DNA of 54,250 nt from Trichodesmium sp. MAG_R02 (GTDB lineage Bacteria; Cyanobacteriota; Cyanobacteriia; Cyanobacteriales; Microcoleaceae): the NCBI GenBank assembly GCA_023356605.1, contig JAKQYE010000008.1, positions 1 to 54,250 of the forward strand. Direction: 5' to 3'. Of this stretch, positions 28,507-37,438 are shown piece after piece. The position numbers and the translations under genes were made by a program. The stretch's first letter is position 1, and the number at the start of each line of letters is the position of its first letter. The notes under the pieces are model-generated. The model did no database searches. It was not told the origin of the DNA and saw nothing but the letters and a program-made list of their open reading frames with translations.

Positions 28507-28751
28507 CTTTATGTAATCATTTACCATTCAACTATTAGCCATCAACTTCATTACTTTTAAAGATTTCCAAGAATTAAAGGTTATCTATGTAGAATTTAAA
28601 CTAATCCTTGCTTAATTCCTGCTGGGAGCTTAGAACTAAACGCTAATGACTAAATGCTTATGATTTTATTAATAATTAAGTAAAGTATTGAAATTAGTTT
28701 ATCCACTTATTAGAGCTTCTATTTTCTCAAACTAATTAAATTAATCAATCT

Positions 28752-29354
28752 TTAGTTCTTTACTTCTGCTATTTCTATCACTCGACTATTCCAGTCTTTA
28801 ACTAATAAATTCAAGGGTTTTTCAGACCTAATTTTGTACTTAAGACCTCGTATTTGTACACGCATTAATATTTGTTCTAAACAGTCTTTATCGAAACAAA
28901 CATGACGTTGGTGATTTTTGGTACCGAGACTAGCCCCACTAATAATGTGTATTTGAGTGTTTTTCATTAATTGATACCATAGACCATCTGAAGCTGCTGT
29001 TCCTTGGTTAGTAGTACTAAATCTGGTATAATCATTTGCTAGGTAGAGTGGATCTATACCTGTTGCTCCTAATGTTTGTTCATAATTATGGTAGTAATGT
29101 AAGGGTACTTCTGCTACTGGTAACTCTAGCATCCCTTCATATAATTGTTGGGCGATCGCCAAGTCGGAAACCATGATTGTATGAACTTTTGGAGCGCTAG
29201 TAAGAAACATCCACATGGCTACAGCATAAGCAGCTAATAGCATGACCATTATTCCCTGAGTAGAAAATAGACTATCAAGGGGCAATTCTGGTAAAAAAGC
29301 ACTTATAGGTAACTGAGGAAGCAAAAAAGCCATAACATTTACTACTGACATCAT
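28752..29354 (-). CDS. VOC/glyoxalase-like protein with an N-terminal membrane segment
   Basis: 200 residues. Residues 5-52 contain one or two hydrophobic stretches (LPISAFLPELPL, IMVMLLAAYAVAMWMFL). The remainder resembles the VOC fold: VHTIMVSDLAIAQQLYEGMLELPVAEVPLHYYHNYEQ, then HVCFDKDCLEQILMRVQIRGLKYKIRSEKPLNLLVKDWNSRVIEIAEV. It is conserved in cyanobacteria as far as I recall; the metal ligands of true glyoxalase I are not clear, so I give no enzyme name. The start could be the second ATG, one codon in. Confidence 0.7.
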   Translation of the reverse strand: MMSVVNVMAFLLPQLPISAFLPELPLDSLFSTQGIMVMLLAAYAVAMWMFLTSAPKVHTIMVSDLAIAQQLYEGMLELPVAEVPLHYYHNYEQTLGATGIDPLYLANDYTRFSTTNQGTAASDGLWYQLMKNTQIHIISGASLGTKNHQRHVCFDKDCLEQILMRVQIRGLKYKIRSEKPLNLLVKDWNSRVIEIAEVKN

Positions 29355-29999
29355 TAAATCAGATATAAAGGATTATTATTAATTTATTTTTGTGGTTTGA
29401 CCACAAAGTTTAGTTTAAGTCTAAGTCATAACTCGAAATTATACCATATCATAGTATACATAGCAGTGTTATTTGGGTTATGTAGAAAATATTTGGGAAT
29501 CACGAACCTGTTTGAGATGGCGTAAAGTATATCCGTACACAAAAACTTTTTCATTAATATTTGTACCTGATATACCTACAATTTTGTGTCAGTAACGAGA
29601 TTAATAGTTTGGCACCCCAAGCTACGAATAATGCTATTTACCTAGGGCTTGCTGATTAAATATCAAAGCATTGACTGGTTGAGCCTTTAGACTTTTTGGG
29701 GTCATGATTACTGCTAGTTTTTTGGTCCCCAGGGCTCACCCATGTTAGGTTCTTGGGCGCTCCCATGGCAGAGGGTAGGACAGGACAAATTATAGTTGTT
29801 CTGATTTAGATTGAGACAAGTATTTTATGCTATAACTGAGTTTTAACATAAAAAAGTGTTACATTCTTATTTTAAAAACTATAAATATATCCGACTACTT
29901 CCTCTCTAGATGTCCCTCACAGACCTAAATCTACTGCATCTAGCTTCCCTACCTGGGGTTGACTGAAATGTTTCACAAAAAGGTTGAAAGGATATCAAA
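29355..29999. repeat. Spacer with IS-like end and a 94-bp repeat
   Basis: No gene. An AGGGCTTGCTGA end begins at 29644, as at 1716; some bases after it (CTCCCATGGCA at 29760) match 12085-12095. The 94-bp palindromic repeat lies at 29791-29884. The last 40 bp hold the ribosome site of the next gene. Confidence 0.5.
29791..29884. repeat. 94-bp palindromic interspersed repeat (TATAG family), copy 1
   Basis: Starts TATAGTTGTT and ends AAAAACTATA. The core contains TAGATTGAGACAAGTATTTTATGC and TATAACTGAGTTT as in the other copies at 30493, 34911 and 52696. It is the most diverged of the four. Confidence 0.65.
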
Positions 30000-30404
30000 G
30001 TGAACTATATTCAAGTATTTGTCTATGGTACTCTCAAACCAGGAGAAGTAAATTATCAGTTCTACTGTGCTGAATATGTTGTACAGTTTTTTCCCGCGGT
30101 GGCTAAAGGTCTTTTGTATAAACTACCTGTTGGTTATCCGGCAATGACTAAGGGAAACAGCAATGTATATGGATTTGTCTTATCATTCCAAAGTCCGAAG
30201 GTTTTGTCAAAATTGGATAAGTTAGAAGATTATTGTCAAGAGCGTGCTCCAGAGGAAAACGAATATCAAAGACAAATTATTGACACATTTAGCTCTGATG
30301 GAAAATATTTAGCCAGAGTTTGGAGTTATCTAATGTCACCAGAAAAGGAAGAGTTACTTAACGCTCAAATATTGCCTGGTGGGTTTTGGACCGGTAAAAC
30401 CTAA
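30000..30404 (+). CDS. Gamma-glutamylcyclotransferase-like (AIG2/BtrG fold) protein
   Basis: 134 residues. The N-terminal VFVYGTLKPGEVNY is the substrate-loop signature of this fold; GFVLSFQSPKVLSKLDKLEDY carries the region of the catalytic glutamate, although the usual E-x-Y motif reads EDYCQER here; ARVWSYLM is the closing strand. Proteins of this fold open or close gamma-glutamyl groups; the exact substrate is not predictable. It starts with GTG 30000 behind AAAGGATATCAAA, a good ribosome site. It stands alone. Confidence 0.82.
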   Translation: MNYIQVFVYGTLKPGEVNYQFYCAEYVVQFFPAVAKGLLYKLPVGYPAMTKGNSNVYGFVLSFQSPKVLSKLDKLEDYCQERAPEENEYQRQIIDTFSSDGKYLARVWSYLMSPEKEELLNAQILPGGFWTGKT

Positions 30405-30850
30405 AGTAATATAATAATTCGATAACTACCTAAAACTAACAGAAGGCCAGCACTATAATTTTAATTTAGTGCTTGGATTAATGATGGGTATATATAGTCA
30501 TTTCAAAAAGAGATGGAAAACTTTTTCTGCTGAAAGTCAGTTATAGCAAGAAATACTTGTCTCAATTCTTTATTAAAATAACTATAATTGTAGTTCGATG
30601 CCACAATCATATACAAATATTTGTAGTTGACCAGGTTGATATTGCAGGTTAAATTGTTTACCTTAGTAAATCTAGTTAAGAAATTAGTTGTATTTTGTTA
30701 GTAATTGAAGCCTAGTTAAAAGGTACCTAAAATCCATACAAAGTTTTAGATAAAACGATTCCCTTGGTCAACTCATTAGAAATAGTTGTTAGCCCTATTG
30801 GATGGATAATAAAAACGTCAAGCGGAAAGATTTACAGAAACTTTGTGCTG
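30405..30850. repeat. Spacer with a 94-bp repeat
   Basis: No gene. Contains the palindromic repeat copy at 30493-30586; otherwise AT-rich with no visible signal. Confidence 0.5.
30493..30586. repeat. 94-bp palindromic interspersed repeat (TATAG family), copy 2
   Basis: Starts TATAGTCATTTC, ends AAAATAACTATA. Core read here: AAAACTTTTTCTGCTGAAA, CAGTTATAGCAAGAAATACTTGTCTCAA. Same orientation as the 34911 copy and opposite to 52696. Confidence 0.8.
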
Positions 30851-31330
30851 TTAATTTTTTCTAGTTTTAATGGGTACTTGGGGAATTTGTAGTAACGGTT
30901 CATTCACAGTTAACATAACATTATCTGGGTTAACTATTTCCATAACAGGTTCATTTAAAGCAATTTGTATAGTTTCAGAATCAGATACCTCCGCCTGGTT
31001 AACTAGAGGAGAAGGAGCAGTAGAAATAAATCCTGATATAGCTGCTATAAGACCAGCAACTGCACTACCCACTAAAACAAAATTTCGTCTCGATCTACGG
31101 TCAATTTTCTTAAGTACTTGTTCGATAGTTTTGTCCACCGGTTCTAGTGTTGGAGCTATTGGCATTCTTTTAAACTCAGAACGTAGTTGTAGTAGTCTCT
31201 GATAAACATGTTTAGCAACTGGATCTGTCTCAAGTATTGCTTCTACTTCTTTATGTTCTGATGGTTTTAGCTCACCATCAAGGTATGCACTTATTAATTC
31301 AAATCTTTCTTGTTTCATAGTTTTTTTCAT
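30851..31330 (-). CDS. Probable anti-sigma factor for SigG
   Basis: About 159 residues from ATG 31330 (MKKTMKQERFEL); a GTG at 31360 would add ten and an ATG at 31318 would shorten it. The N-terminus (ERFELISAYLDGELKPSEHKEVEAILETDP) has the pattern of RseA/ZAS-like anti-sigma domains, though without the His-Cys-Cys zinc site. A membrane helix (NFVLVGSAVAGLIAAISGF) follows at about 95-115, then a short outer tail. It lies 216 bp after the ECF sigma gene on the same strand, the usual place for its membrane-bound regulator. Confidence 0.75.
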   Translation of the reverse strand: MKKTMKQERFELISAYLDGELKPSEHKEVEAILETDPVAKHVYQRLLQLRSEFKRMPIAPTLEPVDKTIEQVLKKIDRRSRRNFVLVGSAVAGLIAAISGFISTAPSPLVNQAEVSDSETIQIALNEPVMEIVNPDNVMLTVNEPLLQIPQVPIKTRKN

Positions 31331-31546
31331 TTTCTGTAGATGATTATCACCATTGATCACAATAATAAATTTATAAATTTTTTACTCATGCTTATAAAAT
31401 ATGAAGTTGGGATTGATTTTTTGATCAATATTTTCTTTCATAGGATTAATATTTGGCTATATATTAAAATGTTATTAATTTTTTCAGGTTGATTTTTTAG
31501 TAATTTTCAATAGAATGAAAGAACTTAATTTAGCCTATTAAAATCA

Positions 31547-32203
31547 TCAAATATCTAAATATTTTTGGAGCTGCAATTGTAATCTTTGTCTGGCTCTAGC
31601 AATTCTTGATTTAACAGTTCCTAGAGAAACTTGTGTAATTTCTGCAATTTCTTCGTATGATAAACCCTCAATTTCTCTCAAGATAATAGTTACTCTGAAG
31701 CCTTCAGGTAATTGAGCGATCGCATCCCTAAGATGATCATAAAACTCTTGTGTAGTTAATTTTTCTTCTGGCCCAGGGGTATCTGAGGCAATTTCCCAAT
31801 CCATTGTACCATCATCTAAGGCCAAAGGGGCATCTAACGATAGAGGTGGGATAACTCGTTTTCGTTTCCGTAACTCGTCGTAAAATAGGTTAGTTGTTAT
31901 CCGGCTAAGCCAGCTCTTAAATTTTGCTGGTTCTTGTAGACCTTTGATATTGCGGTATACACGAATCCAAACCTCTTGGGCTAAATCCGACCTATCTTGC
32001 CATTCGGGGGCCAAGTGATACAAAATTTTATCTACATGGAGTTGGTATCGATGCAGAAGTTCTGCAAATGTTGTACGGTCTGGGCAACTACCTTGTTGGC
32101 AGCGCAGTATTAGATCGTAGTCAGAGAGTTTTTCTGGTGGCAATTCCACTTGCGAAAGGGTTTGTTCTACCTTAGACCACGGTACAAATATATATTGACT
32201 CAT
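31547..32203 (-). CDS. sigG: ECF-type RNA polymerase sigma factor SigG
   Basis: 218 residues. Region 2 (DLAQEVWIRVYRNIKGLQEPAKFKSWLSRITTNLFYDELRKRKR) and region 4 (LPEGFRVTIILREIEGLSYEEIAEITQVSLGTVKSRIARARQRL) are complete. The N-terminus (PWSKVEQTLSQVELPPEKLSDYDLILRCQ) and the insert LSLDAPLALDDGTMDWEIASDTPGPEE are typical of cyanobacterial SigG. It directs polymerase to envelope or stress promoters; activity is presumably held by the downstream membrane protein. Confidence 0.92.
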   Translation of the reverse strand: MSQYIFVPWSKVEQTLSQVELPPEKLSDYDLILRCQQGSCPDRTTFAELLHRYQLHVDKILYHLAPEWQDRSDLAQEVWIRVYRNIKGLQEPAKFKSWLSRITTNLFYDELRKRKRVIPPLSLDAPLALDDGTMDWEIASDTPGPEEKLTTQEFYDHLRDAIAQLPEGFRVTIILREIEGLSYEEIAEITQVSLGTVKSRIARARQRLQLQLQKYLDI

Positions 32204-32529
32204 TGGCGGAATTGGCTCAATAATTTTATTTTCCTATTTCACTACAACCCACATTCCCCAGGTCAACTTGTAATATTAAAAGAACTATAAACATCCGTGG
32301 TTTGTTAGGTATTTATAGTATAAATATGGTTTCTCATTGGTCAAGTTCTCAGGAAAATATTAAGCATAAATACTTACTTAAATATTTCCTCCTAGATTTT
32401 CTCACTTATGTACAGCAAAATGGCTATTAACCATTACAAATACTGCCTCCTTTTCTATATAAAAGTTCTGTGGCAGGGAATGTGGGCTATATAGAATGAG
32501 TCATCATATATAGACAGACGTGAAATATT
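32204..32529. other. Intergenic region without a gene
   Basis: 326 AT-rich bases upstream of sigG and downstream of moaE. I see no gene or repeat family member. The promoter of sigG should lie here. Confidence 0.35.
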
Positions 32530-33036
32530 CTATAGAGTTCCCAACTTCTTCTCACTTTCCATTTCACAAGCTCCAATACTTACCCAACTACTTGATCCAT
32601 CTACCCAATGTTCTTTTTTCCAGATGGGGGCTGTATGCTTTAAAGTATCAATAGTATAACGACAAGCTTCAAATGCTTCTGAGCGATGGGGGCAACCAAT
32701 GGCCACTAATACGCTGATTTCACCAATGTTTAAACGTCCCACCCGATGATGTATTACTACTGTATTAACTTCTGGCCATTGACCGCGAATTTCTGTGGAA
32801 ATTTCCTCGAAAACTTTAATGGCCATAGGTTGATAGGATTGATATTCTAGAGCAATCACAGATTTACCGTCTGTTTGATTGCGAACCGTTCCGCTCATTA
32901 CTACTACAGCACCATTGGTAGGGTGATCTGCTAAAGCGTAGATTTCTGCAATAGACAAAGGAGCTATAGTAATAGAAAAGTTATCCTGTTCTGGTTTTGA
33001 TTTTTTAGATAAAGGTACTGTAAAATTAGAGTTCAT
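32530..33036 (-). CDS. moaE: Molybdopterin synthase catalytic subunit MoaE
   Basis: 168 residues. Transfers sulfur from the MoaD thiocarboxylate to precursor Z to form molybdopterin. Motifs: VVMSGTVRNQTDGKSVIALEYQSY, HHRVGRLNIGEISVLVAIGCPHRSEAFEACRYTIDTLK, and IWKKEHWVDGSSSWV with the active-site lysine. About 20 extra N-terminal residues are basic and variable. No moaD or other cofactor gene is adjacent. Confidence 0.93.
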   Translation of the reverse strand: MNSNFTVPLSKKSKPEQDNFSITIAPLSIAEIYALADHPTNGAVVVMSGTVRNQTDGKSVIALEYQSYQPMAIKVFEEISTEIRGQWPEVNTVVIHHRVGRLNIGEISVLVAIGCPHRSEAFEACRYTIDTLKHTAPIWKKEHWVDGSSSWVSIGACEMESEKKLGTL

Positions 33037-33308
33037 AGTATTAGAAATAATTGTTTTTTCAGTAATATCAAAAATACGATAATTATAGCAAAATTATTAT
33101 TTTATCTGAGGATAATCAGAGAATATGATTATATACAAGTTATTTCATGTAAGTGGGCTACAGTGATTATAGTTTATTGTTAAAAACAAGAATTTATCTC
33201 AAAAATACAGTTTATTTCGGTAAGTTATATCAGTAATTAACATAAAAAGAATAACCTTCTTTCTAATTTTATCCTAGTTAATTTTAATTGTTCTTATGTT
33301 GTCAGGAT

Positions 33309-34304
33309 TTACTGCTCAGTTTTGCTTCCTCCTAAAAGATATAGTAAAGCCATTCTTACAGCAATACCACTGGTGACTTGTTGAGAAATTAGACTTAACT
33401 GTGGGTCGTCCATTAAGTCAGAACTAATTTCTACTCCTCGGTTGACAGGTCCGGGGTGTAATATTTTGACTCCTGGTTGACAAAGTTTAAGGCGATCGCG
33501 TGTAATGCCAAATAGTTGATGATATTCCCGTAAACTTGGCAGTAAATGTTGACTCATTCTTTCTTTTTGCAGACGTAAAGTCATGACAAAATCAGCTTTT
33601 TCTAAGGCAGGTTCGATATCCCAATGTAGAAATAATTTATTAGGTCTTAGTTTTCCAAATTCGGCAAAATATTTAGGTAGTAAAGTGGGGGTTCCTGCTA
33701 AATGTAGTTCTGCACCAGAAGCTGTTAAACTCCAAATATTAGATCGTGCTACTCTAGAGTGAAGAATATCTCCTACAATGGCAATTTTTTTGGTTTCTAA
33801 AAGTTCTATTCTGGGTTCAGTTGAATTTAATAACTTACAAATAGTAAATAAGTCAAGTAAAGCTTGAGAAGGATGTTCGTGTTGACCGTCTCCAGCATTA
33901 AGAACTCGAACTCGATGACCGTTTTGCTCCATTGCAGAGGCTATCGCTGCTGGAACTCCTGCATTTCGATGTCGGATGACCATCATATCTGTTCCCATTG
34001 CTAGATAGGTCATTGCTGTATCGAAAATAGTTTCTCCTTTGGTAAGAGAGGAGGTTCCTGGAGCAAAATTTAGGGTATCTGCAGATAAGCGTTTGGCAGC
34101 TAATTCAAAACTATTACGGGTGCGTGTTGAGGGTTCAAAGAATAAATTTGCTACTACTTGACCTTGTAATGCAGGTACTTTTTTCATTCGGCGACCCAGA
34201 ACTTCTTGAAAACTGTTTGCTGTTCGTAGTATGATATTATATTCAGTGGGTGTAAATTCTACTAGAGAGAGGATATGACGACGAGTCCAGAGGTTTGTAG
34301 ACAT
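33309..34304 (-). CDS. pyrB: Aspartate carbamoyltransferase catalytic subunit
   Basis: 331 residues. Second step of pyrimidine synthesis: carbamoyl phosphate plus aspartate gives carbamoyl aspartate. Carbamoyl-phosphate site [19 protein letters not shown], the mobile loop [23 protein letters not shown], and the aspartate-binding [12 protein letters not shown] are all present. No pyrI is nearby, as usual for cyanobacteria. Single gene between two repeat-bearing spacers. Confidence 0.96.
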   Translation of the reverse strand: MSTNLWTRRHILSLVEFTPTEYNIILRTANSFQEVLGRRMKKVPALQGQVVANLFFEPSTRTRNSFELAAKRLSADTLNFAPGTSSLTKGETIFDTAMTYLAMGTDMMVIRHRNAGVPAAIASAMEQNGHRVRVLNAGDGQHEHPSQALLDLFTICKLLNSTEPRIELLETKKIAIVGDILHSRVARSNIWSLTASGAELHLAGTPTLLPKYFAEFGKLRPNKLFLHWDIEPALEKADFVMTLRLQKERMSQHLLPSLREYHQLFGITRDRLKLCQPGVKILHPGPVNRGVEISSDLMDDPQLSLISQQVTSGIAVRMALLYLLGGSKTEQ

Positions 34305-34374
34305 TTTTCGTGAAATGATTATCAGTGAATTAATTGGCTTTTATCAATAGCAGTATGATATCAAGAGTTACGGA

Positions 34375-34460
34375 TAACCATTCTATATGATGGGAGGGGT
34401 TAACGGCCGTTAACCCCTACAAATGTTATATAACTTCATATGGGTGGGTAAATTCTGATA
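34375..34460. repeat. Repeat with GGTTAACGGCCGTTAACC palindrome, diverged ends
   Basis: The central perfect palindrome GGTTAACGGCCGTTAACC is the same as in 40560-40654 and 42092-42186, and the flanks are recognisably related (GAGTTACGGA, GGGTGGGTAA), but the CAGGACTTAC ends have decayed. Confidence 0.6.
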
Positions 34461-34910
34461 TGAATCTCTAGACAATACTTTCCATATTCTTATTATTTTT
34501 CTTTGCAGCTTTTCTCAAAAGAATTAGAGGACTGGGTTTTTCAAATATATGTTTGCCTACTATAGCAACCTCTTTCGATCCTAAAATAGCTATACCCTTA
34601 GTTATATTGTAACTTTCTTTTCAAGTAACCTCCTGGTGATGACACAAGCTAGAAGGTTTAAATATACACTTAGTAATTTTCGGAATTTATTAACTGGACT
34701 TTTAGATTTTTCACGCCGAAAATTGCTCCAAAGCCAGTATTAGCAAGGAACATACCTAAAAAAACTAAAAATAGCTAAAACCTAGGTATATCAAGAAAAC
34801 GGTTAATCAAATGTAAAAGCATTGCTGTATAAGCTTTTGGCTTAGTTTTTAACCTATTTTTGACCTAAGTCCAGTTAATTTAAACAGAACTATTCTTGTT
34901 TCCCAGAAGA

Positions 34911-35003
34911 TATAGTTATTTAAAATAAGAATAAAAAACTTTTTCTGCTGAAACTCAGTTATAGCAATAAATACTTGTCTCAATCTAAATTAAAATGACT
35001 ATA
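34911..35003. repeat. 94-bp palindromic interspersed repeat (TATAG family), copy 3
   Basis: Starts TATAGTTATTTA, ends AAAATGACTATA. Internal ACTTTTTCTGCTGAAACTCAG and ATAGCAATAAATACTTGTCTC match copies 2 and 4. Confidence 0.8.
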
Positions 35004-35133
35004 AAATTATTTTGAGCGTTATGATAACCACCGAATAAGATGGAGTTTTCTGAGTAATCGAGGGAAGAAATTGCTCCTGTAGGGGCGAATAGCTCTCATA
35101 ACTGCTAACGAAACACTAATGTCTTATGTTGTA

Positions 35134-36894
35134 TTATTGCGATATACGCATTAGTAGAGAAGGAATACTCAAAACACCCAATAGAAATAGACCAAAAATT
35201 GAACCAGGTTCGGGAACTTTCTCTGGAGGTAGTTCTGGGTTTTTGATATCTGTGAGTTGACTACCTAGATCGAAACTGGTACCAATATGTGCAATAGGAG
35301 AAATAAGGGACTGAGTAGTTGACCAGACACTTTCCCCGACTTCTTTTCCTAACTGCCGACCATTTATATCCCCATCATCAAAATGAATACCACCGTAAAG
35401 ACGAGAAATACCAGCTTGGTCTGCAGCTTCGCTAAAAGTTGCCCACTCTAAAACCACAGGTGCTTCCGGTGTCTCCCCTGGTTCAAAACGAGACTCTCCT
35501 GCTGCAAAACTTACAGCAGCACCAAAATTATCACTACCAGTAAATTGTTCTAAAATTTCTGCAGCCGCGGCACTGTAGGTACTATGACCAGATACATATT
35601 CTGCAAAGGGAGGTGAGGGGTCACTACCAGGGGTTTGATAGGTAAGAAAATCACTAGCCAAAATAGTTTGAGTTCCTTGTCCCGGACCTGCCCAAGCATC
35701 AATGGCAAAACTACCAAGCTCTGGATTAAATTCTCCAATTAAACCCAGTTTTCCTAATTCCCGTATTGTTCGCACAGGTCGAGCATAATCATAAAAAGTT
35801 TTAGCATCCCAGGCAGCAATACCAGCATCAAATAGTGCATTACCCAAGTTAAAGAATAGTTTCACATCCTGGTCTAAGGTATGATTATCCCTAGCAGAAA
35901 CAAATTGTCCGAAAGTCATCCAAGTTCCAGGAGGAAAAGATGTACCATCTTGATCTTCCCAAAATTCGGCAATTAATTTTTCTTGATCTGTGAGGTTAGC
36001 ACTGATATCAATCACTCTTTGGGTTTGTGCGATGAATTCAGGGTTGATAATAGTACCTATAATGTCTGGAGTAATATCAACCACAGACTTGTCTGGGAGA
36101 GTAATTTTCCGTCCTTCTAAGTCTACTTCACCATCAACAACTAAAAATGATTCTGGTGCTTCTGGTCGTATTTCTTCGAGGGATGTGAGACTAAAGGGTG
36201 TAATTTCTCCCCAGTGAGGTGTTAAGAATGTTTGTATTCTTTGTTGTTCACCTGTTTGAGCATCAATAGGCACTATTTCGGGAGTCCAAAACTGAATGTT
36301 AGTAGTTTCTCCAGGGGGGTTAATAGGTTGATAACTGCTAATATCAGAATAAGGAGTACCATCACCGTTAGGATGACTTCCTAGTTGGTTAGAACCGTCC
36401 TTACGACGGAATGTTAATAGAGTTTCGGCAGAGACATTACCGATACCAGCAGGAGTAGTAGTGTCTGTGGTTGTATTGTCGGGGTTAAATCCTAACTCCA
36501 CCATTAAGTTATCAAAAATTTCTACTTGAGTGGGAAATAGTTCAGTGAGTACCCGATAAGCCGCAAAACTCATTGCTTCTGTTTTGTTTGCATCGGTGTT
36601 TTCTGAGTGAGGACGTTGGAGTTTGTCTTCTAGCTGAGTTGATATAGCTAATGGATCGTATGCACTCCAAGCATCATAAATAGCTGTGTGTAGGATGCCG
36701 TAAGCACGGGAGGCAACAGTTGGACCAGGAGCAGTATTGATAACTGCTTGTTGTACCACTCGATCCCAGAGTACGGAAACGTTTGGTGAAGCATCTTCTA
36801 CTGTGACAAGTTGAGTTTCAGAATCTATGGTAAGATTAATGTTGTTGTTAGTATTGTTGAGTATTTGCTGAATTTGTCTGTTAGAGTTATTCAT
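35134..36894 (-). CDS. Vanadium-dependent haloperoxidase-like (PAP2 superfamily) protein with PEP-CTERM tail
   Basis: 586 residues. The N-terminal about 270 residues form the helical domain seen in these proteins (PGPTVASRAYGILHTAIYDAWSAY). The C-terminal half holds the vanadate/phosphate-binding residues: KTFYDYARPVRTIREL (Lys/Arg motif), EYVSGHSTYSAAAAEIL (SGH motif with the catalytic His), and GGIHFDDGDINGRQLG (final His). The last 30 residues (VPEPGSIFGLFLLGVLSIPSLLMR) form a PEP-CTERM sorting signal: motif, membrane helix, basic end. No clear N-terminal signal peptide is seen. Start ATG 36894 has GAGG eight bases before it. Either halide oxidation or phosphatase chemistry is possible. 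Confidence 0.85.
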   Translation of the reverse strand: MNNSNRQIQQILNNTNNNINLTIDSETQLVTVEDASPNVSVLWDRVVQQAVINTAPGPTVASRAYGILHTAIYDAWSAYDPLAISTQLEDKLQRPHSENTDANKTEAMSFAAYRVLTELFPTQVEIFDNLMVELGFNPDNTTTDTTTPAGIGNVSAETLLTFRRKDGSNQLGSHPNGDGTPYSDISSYQPINPPGETTNIQFWTPEIVPIDAQTGEQQRIQTFLTPHWGEITPFSLTSLEEIRPEAPESFLVVDGEVDLEGRKITLPDKSVVDITPDIIGTIINPEFIAQTQRVIDISANLTDQEKLIAEFWEDQDGTSFPPGTWMTFGQFVSARDNHTLDQDVKLFFNLGNALFDAGIAAWDAKTFYDYARPVRTIRELGKLGLIGEFNPELGSFAIDAWAGPGQGTQTILASDFLTYQTPGSDPSPPFAEYVSGHSTYSAAAAEILEQFTGSDNFGAAVSFAAGESRFEPGETPEAPVVLEWATFSEAADQAGISRLYGGIHFDDGDINGRQLGKEVGESVWSTTQSLISPIAHIGTSFDLGSQLTDIKNPELPPEKVPEPGSIFGLFLLGVLSIPSLLMRISQ

Positions 36895-37297
36895 TTTTTT
36901 CCTCAGGAATAAGAATTAAATAAAATCGATAATTTATAACACTTGTGATTGAGTAGTATAATTCCATACCCATTTGCTATTCTTGCAAGGATCTGTACTT
37001 TTGGCATAGGAGTCAGGAGTCAGGAGATTCAGAATATAAAATAGGGGAAAAAGGTAGAAAAATACTCCCATTTCCCTATCTCCTTATCTTTAACTATATA
37101 AATAGACATCTCCAATAATCAAAAATAAAATCAATATTATCTCCATTAGCAGATTAGATGCAGGGACAAAAAAGGTAAAAGTTTGAGAACTTTTTGTGGA
37201 GATATATAATAAGACACCATCATTGCCTCTTTAAATCTCTTCAATGTTAATCTCTTCAATGTTATTGTGGATTGTAAGGCACAAACATAAAAAAAAA
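36895..37297. other. Intergenic region without a gene
   Basis: About 400 AT-rich bases. A short minus-strand frame is present but lacks coding character and overlaps the palindromic regulatory region; I do not call it. It probably holds the haloperoxidase promoter. Confidence 0.35.
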
Positions 37298-37314
37298 TTG
37301 TCGAAAATCGACAA
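37298..37314. promoter_or_regulatory. Palindromic operator-like site 1
   Basis: TTGTCG-AAAAT-CGACAA: a perfect 6-5-6 inverted repeat. A second site of the same layout is at 37397-37413, 99 bp downstream. Both lie ahead of the HTH-AAA gene at 37439, whose own N-terminal HTH is a candidate binder (inference). Confidence 0.6.
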
Positions 37315-37396
37315 CATGAATTTAAAAATCGAAAACTAGTCATAGTAATACATTCAGCATAAATTAAGTTACAATTGACAAAAGTATTTTTAAACC

Positions 37397-37413
37397 TTGT
37401 CGGTTTTCGGCAA
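37397..37413. promoter_or_regulatory. Palindromic operator-like site 2
   Basis: TTGTCG-GTTTT-CGGCAA: the same 6-5-6 layout as site 1 with one changed base in the right arm. It ends 25 bp before the ATG at 37439; TTGACA at 37375-37380 could be a -35 element just upstream, so occupancy would block transcription. Confidence 0.55.
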
Positions 37414-37438
37414 CATTAATTATCAGGATAGTGTCATA

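Larger units (their letters stand above)
34305..35133. repeat. Long spacer with two repeats
   Basis: No gene recognised in 829 bp. Around 34375-34460 is a diverged member of the CAGGACTTAC family containing the GGTTAACGGCCGTTAACC palindrome; the 94-bp TATAG repeat is at 34911-35003. The remaining DNA is AT-rich. Confidence 0.55.

Noticed and set aside
37146-37343. 65-codon minus-strand frame
   Set aside because: AT-rich spacer without coding character; overlaps the operator-like palindrome of the HTH-AAA gene.
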